Below are positions 5,624-9,426 of a stretch of 9,426 nucleotides of DNA, piece by piece (the stretch's first letter is position 1; the number at the start of each line of letters is the position of its first letter). The notes beneath the pieces are model-generated. The model searched no databases and had not been told where the DNA came from. It saw only the letters and a program-made list of their open reading frames with translations. Source of the DNA: Phycisphaerae bacterium (GTDB lineage: Bacteria; Planctomycetota; Phycisphaerae; UBA1845); NCBI GenBank assembly GCA_021604825.1, contig BQJS01000185.1, positions 1 to 9,426 of the forward strand, given 5' to 3'. The position numbers were made by a program, and so were the translations under genes.

Positions 5624-6754
5624 ATGGCCAAGTCGTCAAAGCAACAAGCGTCGCTGGTCTCGGACATTTGCAGAGCACTTGAAACCATCGCGCCGCTACG
5701 CCTTGCGCAAAAATGGGACAACGTTGGGTTGCTTGCCGGCGATGCCAATGGACCCGTATCCAAAGCGCTACTCTGTATCGACCTGACGCCGGAAGTCGCA
5801 ACCGAGGCCATCAAAGCAGGCGTCGATTTCGTGATGGCCTACCACCCGCCGATCTTCAAGCCTGTCGCCCGACTGACCGCCCAATCCGCCGGACCCGAGG
5901 CCGCAATCTTTCGCTGCATCGCCAACGGCATCGCCGTCTACAGCATGCACACCGCGCTCGACGCAGCCGACGGCGGAACCAACGACGTCATCGCCAACCT
6001 CTGTGGCATTACCGAAACCGAACCGCTTGAATACGCGACGCCCGGCGCATCGGAATGCAAAATCGTGACGTTCGTCCCGGCAAAGAATGTCGATGCCGTC
6101 GCCAACGCGATGTTCAAACAAGGGGCGGGCCGGATTGGCGACTACGAACAGTGCAGCTATCGCATCGATGGGCTGGGAACGTTTTTCGGAACCGAAGGCA
6201 CCAACCCGGCGGGCGGTCGTGCAGGCAAGCTCGAACACGTCGACGAAATCCGATTGGAAGTCGTCTGTCCAACGAATCGCATTCCGCAAGTCACGGCGGC
6301 GATGATCAAGGCGCATCCATATGAAGAGGTGGCCTACGACGTCTATCCAACCCAAGCCCATCCCGAACGCGGGATTGGTCGCGTTGGCAAACTGCCAAGA
6401 GCCATCACATTGGAAACGCTCGCCAGGAATCTCAAGAAGGCCAGCGGTGCCCCAAGCACGCACATCGTCGGACGCCCAAATCAGAAAATCAACCGAGCCG
6501 TCATCGTCGTCGGGGCGGCTGGCTCGCTGCCATTCTCCATTCCGCTAGGAAAGTCTGACGTCATCATCACCGGCGAGATCCGCCACCACGACGCCCTGAC
6601 GATTCTGCGCAAGCCCTGCAACGCCATCGCACTCGGTCACTGGAGCAGCGAACGCCCAACGCTCAAACACCTCGCTAAGCGCCTGACAGCGATGACCAAG
6701 GGCGTTTCGTACAAGGTAAGCCGCGCCGATGACGAGCCATTCCAGCCGATTTAA
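5624..6754 (+). CDS. NIF3 family dinuclear metal-centre protein with inserted PII-like domain
   Basis: Predicted 376 residues, the length of long NIF3 proteins such as B. subtilis YqfO (373). The two halves of the NIF3 fold are seen at 1-130 (WDNVGLLAG, 31-39; MAYHPPIF, 71-78; VYSMHTALDAADGGTND, 105-121) and 285-376 (VVGAAGS, 295-301; DVIITGEIRHHDAL, 312-325; ALGHWSSERP, 336-345). Between them lies the PII/CutA-like insert, about 144-245 (GAGRIGDYEQCSYRIDGLGTF and IKAHPYEEVAYDVYP). Likely metal ligands are His74, Asp113, His339 and Glu343, by analogy with YbgI. The first His of the bacterial HH pair is Tyr73, as in eukaryotic NIF3L1 (YHPPIF). The family's function is unsettled; 'GTP cyclohydrolase 1 type 2' is a database name of doubtful generality. 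AGAGG six nt before the ATG is a good ribosome site. A 9-bp gap to pabC places it in the pab operon. Confidence 0.92.
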   Translation: MAKSSKQQASLVSDICRALETIAPLRLAQKWDNVGLLAGDANGPVSKALLCIDLTPEVATEAIKAGVDFVMAYHPPIFKPVARLTAQSAGPEAAIFRCIANGIAVYSMHTALDAADGGTNDVIANLCGITETEPLEYATPGASECKIVTFVPAKNVDAVANAMFKQGAGRIGDYEQCSYRIDGLGTFFGTEGTNPAGGRAGKLEHVDEIRLEVVCPTNRIPQVTAAMIKAHPYEEVAYDVYPTQAHPERGIGRVGKLPRAITLETLARNLKKASGAPSTHIVGRPNQKINRAVIVVGAAGSLPFSIPLGKSDVIITGEIRHHDALTILRKPCNAIALGHWSSERPTLKHLAKRLTAMTKGVSYKVSRADDEPFQPI

Positions 6755-6766
6755 CTCGACTTTTTG

Positions 6767-6795
6767 AAAATCTGATCCATTTGGGGATTTTTTTT
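6767..6795 (+). terminator. Weak intrinsic-terminator-like hairpin after the pab-nif3 operon
   Basis: Beginning 13 bp after the NIF3 stop codon, AAAATC (6767-6772) can pair with GATTTT (6786-6791), extended above a 3-nt bulge by TCC (6776-6778) with GGG (6783-6785, one U-G pair) around an ATTT loop. The eight-T run at 6788-6795 provides the U-tract, partly shared with the stem. The stem is AT-rich, so its strength is doubtful, but the position is right for ending the operon before the lipoprotein gene. Confidence 0.4.
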
Positions 6796-6876
6796 CCGAT
6801 TGCCTGCCCTGCGAGTCAATTGCCATGTGTAGGGAGTAATCCTCCACGAATTTGAACTGATGATGGGGTCAAACAG

Positions 6877-9351
6877 ATGTACCGAATCTCGAACTGCGCG
6901 CTTGCTATATCCTTGTTTACCGCCGCCCTGGTTGGCTGCACTCCGCAGATTGCACCTGACGATGGCGACATGAACTCCAATGACGACTCGATTGAGTTCA
7001 CCGAAGTTGAACCGATGATCGGTGACGCGAAGTCGATCAACGGTTCGTCGAAACTTCCTGCGGGAAGCGGTCTCGACGCATCCACACTGCGGGTCGACAC
7101 CCATGCAGGCGAGGTGCCCGTCGGATCTGATGGCTCCTTCGATGCGGAAACGTTCAGCAACGTACCGACGCTATCGATGTTGGTGGATGCGAATGACACG
7201 GCGGTTTTGATGGGCTTTATCGGAGGCGACGACGGTCCGAGTGACATCGACGCCAAATCGACCGCCACTGCGCTGCTATACTTCGCGATAGGTGGCTGGA
7301 CGCTACCTGCAAACCGTTTGCCGGAACTGCTCCACGAAATCTCAACGTCTGACGCCTGCGCCGATCTGACCGATGTCATCGAAACTGCGATCGCCAGCAA
7401 CCCGACGGCACTCAAAGACGGCGACGCGAACATAGACGCAGCCCTCGAAATTGCAGCTGCGGAACTCCTTTCCCCAGACCCGGACGCTTCAGATACGGCT
7501 AAGGCGATTCAGCGTTTGGCTCGAACGCAAGGGGTGGCGAGTTCGTTCCTCACGATCGACCCGGACGAAGGGCGACATCAAAGTGGTGCGCGAATCCTTA
7601 CTGCAGGCGACACCAGCGTTAACGTTCTGAACTCGGCTGCACGTCGCGCGTGCCTGTACGTATTTCAATCAGCCGTCGAAGATGACGAAGGTGTGCGCAC
7701 CGAGATTTCGCCGGTTGAACAGATCGGAGTTGCCCTCGATGTCCCCGCCGCAAAACGCATTCAACCCGGCGTCAAGATGAAGGACGTGCTGGAGGGAACC
7801 AGTTTCGATGAGGTTATCGAAGGCAACAGCGCACCATTTTGGACGCCCGGACAAGCGGGACCGGCGATGTTGGCACCGCGCGAAGGCGCAACCAAGACAG
7901 AACTCACGCTCGTACTCATCGGCCCATCGCTCGACGAATCGTCAACCCCCGCGATTCTCAGCGATCCCGACCACGTGCTGCTGTTCGACGAATGGCAGAC
8001 CAAACTCGACGATTTGCAAGCTGAAACGTTCGCCATGGAATTCATGATTCCGCTGGCCGAATCAATGAGCTTCGGAACCAACCTCGCCTTGTTCCAAGAC
8101 ACGCCAACCGCCACGTTCTCGCTGACTCAACTGATCCTTCCAGTCGTCGAAGGCGCGGGCATCTCACTCGACACGACGGCAGGCTATACCGAGGCGGTTA
8201 ACGTCGTAATCACGCGGGCGCTCAACAATCTCGCATTCAGGGAAAATCTCATCGACGCCATCGTTGAGGCGTACAGCGAGGACACCGGCAGTCGTTTCAG
8301 TCGAAATCGTCTCAACGCGCACTTCACCCGACTGGCTGAGATGGGCAGCGTCCAATCGGCAATTAACTTGGGCATGGCAGGCGATGCCGGTCGCATGTTG
8401 GAAGACCTTCGCGGCGCCCGATCTGCCAGCACATGGATCGCCGAATTCTCAAACGTGCGCCTGACACCCGACAATGCCACCATCACGCGCGACAACCGTT
8501 CCGCCATTTTCACCGCCAACCTTGCCACTGATGCTGGCGGATCAATTACGTACGAATGGTCAAGGACCGGCGCAACAGGCGAGTTACTCGGATTCAATCT
8601 CGATGGCTCGTCCGTGTCTGGAAACAGCATCACCAGTAACGAGAATAGCATCGAGTACTTTGTCGCTGATCATGCCTCGATTTTTGACGGAAAACTCGCC
8701 ACGGTTAGCGTTGATGTCTTCGACGGCGACACGTTCATTGGTTCAGCCAGCGCAACCGTATCCGGAAAGAATGAAGAGGAAGATGAAGACGAACCCTTTC
8801 CTTGTGAGACTGTTGGTTTCAGCGACAAGCCGAGCACGCAATTCGTTTCGTTGGATGTCCCCTCGACTGTCACCGCAGGAGACGTCCTGACCTTTAGCAT
8901 TACGCTCAACCGGGCTGGGATCGAAGCATTCAGCAAAAAACCGGTCAGCGTGTCAGCGAGCCGCCTCACAGTCTCAGCGTCGTCCGGTGGTCACAGGAAT
9001 AACCAGGGACAGGTTCTGCTCAACGGTTCGCCGATGGTCGATGGCACCTCGGGCAACTTCAGTACCGGCTCGATTGGCCACCTGAGCACGACGGATCCCG
9101 TCGTTGAGGCCAGTACCGGCTTGGTCATCAGTTCCGCCTCTCCGTGGGTCAGATTCCCAGCCGACGGACCCTCGACGCTCACGATTTCTGTACCGATCCC
9201 CGAACAATCGCAGACCCGCTGCGCATCTAGCGGACTAATTGATGTCGTATCAATCTCCCTTTCAAGTTTCCCGAACCAAACTGACGACCCCATACCGTAC
9301 GCAGACCTATTCGCCTTCGCTCAGTTCGTGATTCTTCCGCAAGAGAATTGA
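6877..9351 (+). CDS. Large lipoprotein with C-terminal beta-sandwich modules, function unknown
   Basis: Predicted 824 residues. A type II signal peptide is clear: MYRISNCALAISLFTAALVGC, with lipobox LVGC (18-21), so Cys21 should be lipidated; the following residues (TPQIAPDDGD) are acidic and flexible. Residues about 52-140 begin like a small beta domain (LPAGSGLDASTLRV...GEVPVGSDGSF) followed by STATALLYFAIGGWTLP. Residues about 145-520 appear largely helical or mixed with no motif I recognise and no evident catalytic signature. Residues about 524-630 resemble an Ig/PKD-type sandwich (ITYEWSRTG...VSVDVFDGDTFIGSASATVSG). An acidic linker NEEEDEDEP (632-640) leads to a second Ser/Thr-rich beta domain (about 646-820) with two Cys (643, 782) that might pair. 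The ATG at 6877 is the natural start of the signal peptide; only a weak GGGG-type ribosome site precedes it. A gap of 122 bp separates it from the pab operon, so it is probably transcribed separately. Likely envelope-anchored; no function proposed. Confidence 0.9.
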   Translation: MYRISNCALAISLFTAALVGCTPQIAPDDGDMNSNDDSIEFTEVEPMIGDAKSINGSSKLPAGSGLDASTLRVDTHAGEVPVGSDGSFDAETFSNVPTLSMLVDANDTAVLMGFIGGDDGPSDIDAKSTATALLYFAIGGWTLPANRLPELLHEISTSDACADLTDVIETAIASNPTALKDGDANIDAALEIAAAELLSPDPDASDTAKAIQRLARTQGVASSFLTIDPDEGRHQSGARILTAGDTSVNVLNSAARRACLYVFQSAVEDDEGVRTEISPVEQIGVALDVPAAKRIQPGVKMKDVLEGTSFDEVIEGNSAPFWTPGQAGPAMLAPREGATKTELTLVLIGPSLDESSTPAILSDPDHVLLFDEWQTKLDDLQAETFAMEFMIPLAESMSFGTNLALFQDTPTATFSLTQLILPVVEGAGISLDTTAGYTEAVNVVITRALNNLAFRENLIDAIVEAYSEDTGSRFSRNRLNAHFTRLAEMGSVQSAINLGMAGDAGRMLEDLRGARSASTWIAEFSNVRLTPDNATITRDNRSAIFTANLATDAGGSITYEWSRTGATGELLGFNLDGSSVSGNSITSNENSIEYFVADHASIFDGKLATVSVDVFDGDTFIGSASATVSGKNEEEDEDEPFPCETVGFSDKPSTQFVSLDVPSTVTAGDVLTFSITLNRAGIEAFSKKPVSVSASRLTVSASSGGHRNNQGQVLLNGSPMVDGTSGNFSTGSIGHLSTTDPVVEASTGLVISSASPWVRFPADGPSTLTISVPIPEQSQTRCASSGLIDVVSISLSSFPNQTDDPIPYADLFAFAQFVILPQEN

Positions 9352-9426
9352 TGGGGCCGCCTGACGATATGATCCTGAATCTGCGCTAAAGAACGATGCC
9401 GGCAATCGTCGCGGTCATGAAGCTGG
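9352..9426. other. Trailing 75 bp after the lipoprotein gene, possible edge of another gene
   Basis: No clear terminator hairpin is visible. On the minus strand a frame enters from the right edge and ends at a TAG (9386-9388) with the hydrophobic tail SFMTATIAGIVL, which could be the C-terminus of a convergent gene. On the plus strand ATGs at 9397 and 9417 could instead begin a new gene. The stretch is too short to choose between them. Confidence 0.25.

Noticed and set aside
5768..6463. 231-residue reading frame on the minus strand opposite the NIF3 gene
   Set aside because: Antisense to a clearly homologous NIF3 gene; composition typical of a shadow frame in GC-rich coding DNA and no recognisable motif.
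6816..7433. 205-residue minus-strand frame opposite the start of the lipoprotein
   Set aside because: Ser/Ala-rich shadow of the lipoprotein coding frame, without a ribosome site or family signature.
9386..9426. Minus-strand gene end with tail SFMTATIAGIVL
   Set aside because: Only 13 codons are visible and plus-strand starts overlap it, so it is recorded only as an uncertain edge region.

Overview
The window is ordinary-looking bacterial chromosome of moderate GC content, dense with genes and without rRNA, tRNA, CRISPR or recognisable transposase. The best guess for the source is a member of the Planctomycetota (Phycisphaerae/Pirellulales-like). This rests on the style of the GpsA N-terminus, a tiny exported protein of a type common in that phylum, a large exported SH3-type protein with a Thr/Ser/Pro-rich linker, a NIF3 protein with a eukaryote-like YHPPIF motif, and scarce Shine-Dalgarno signals. 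It is an inference from protein character, not from a marker gene.

Layout. The left part is read from the minus strand. From right to left it holds a 674-residue exported double-SH3 protein (903-2927), a 65-residue exported small protein (633-830), an intergenic stretch with a paired dRS3-like hairpin repeat (517-598), and the N-terminal 133 codons of gpsA, NAD(P)H-dependent glycerol-3-phosphate dehydrogenase (1-399, cut by the window edge). A 393-bp divergent intergenic region (2928-3320) carries a good minus-strand promoter with a long leader for the SH3 gene. It also carries an extended -10 promoter that would start pabB as a leaderless mRNA.

The right part is read from the plus strand. 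pabB (3321-4739), pabC (4742-5614) and a NIF3/YqgF-unrelated dinuclear-metal protein (5624-6754) are packed with gaps of 2 and 9 bp and are almost certainly one operon. PabB (with the diagnostic PIKGT lysine) and PabC (class IV PLP enzyme) together would turn chorismate into p-aminobenzoate for folate. No PabA glutaminase is present in the window. NIF3-family proteins carry the disputed database name 'GTP cyclohydrolase 1 type 2', so finding one co-operonic with two pABA genes is a real hint of a folate connection. After a weak terminator-like hairpin comes a monocistronic-looking 824-residue lipoprotein (6877-9351) of unknown function with C-terminal beta-sandwich modules. The last 75 bp hold no clear feature.

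I do not see an obviously new defence, mobile or biosynthetic system. The points worth a second look are the pabB-pabC-nif3 linkage, the altered metal motif in NIF3, the apparently leaderless pabB, the compensated hairpin repeat, and the orphan exported proteins.
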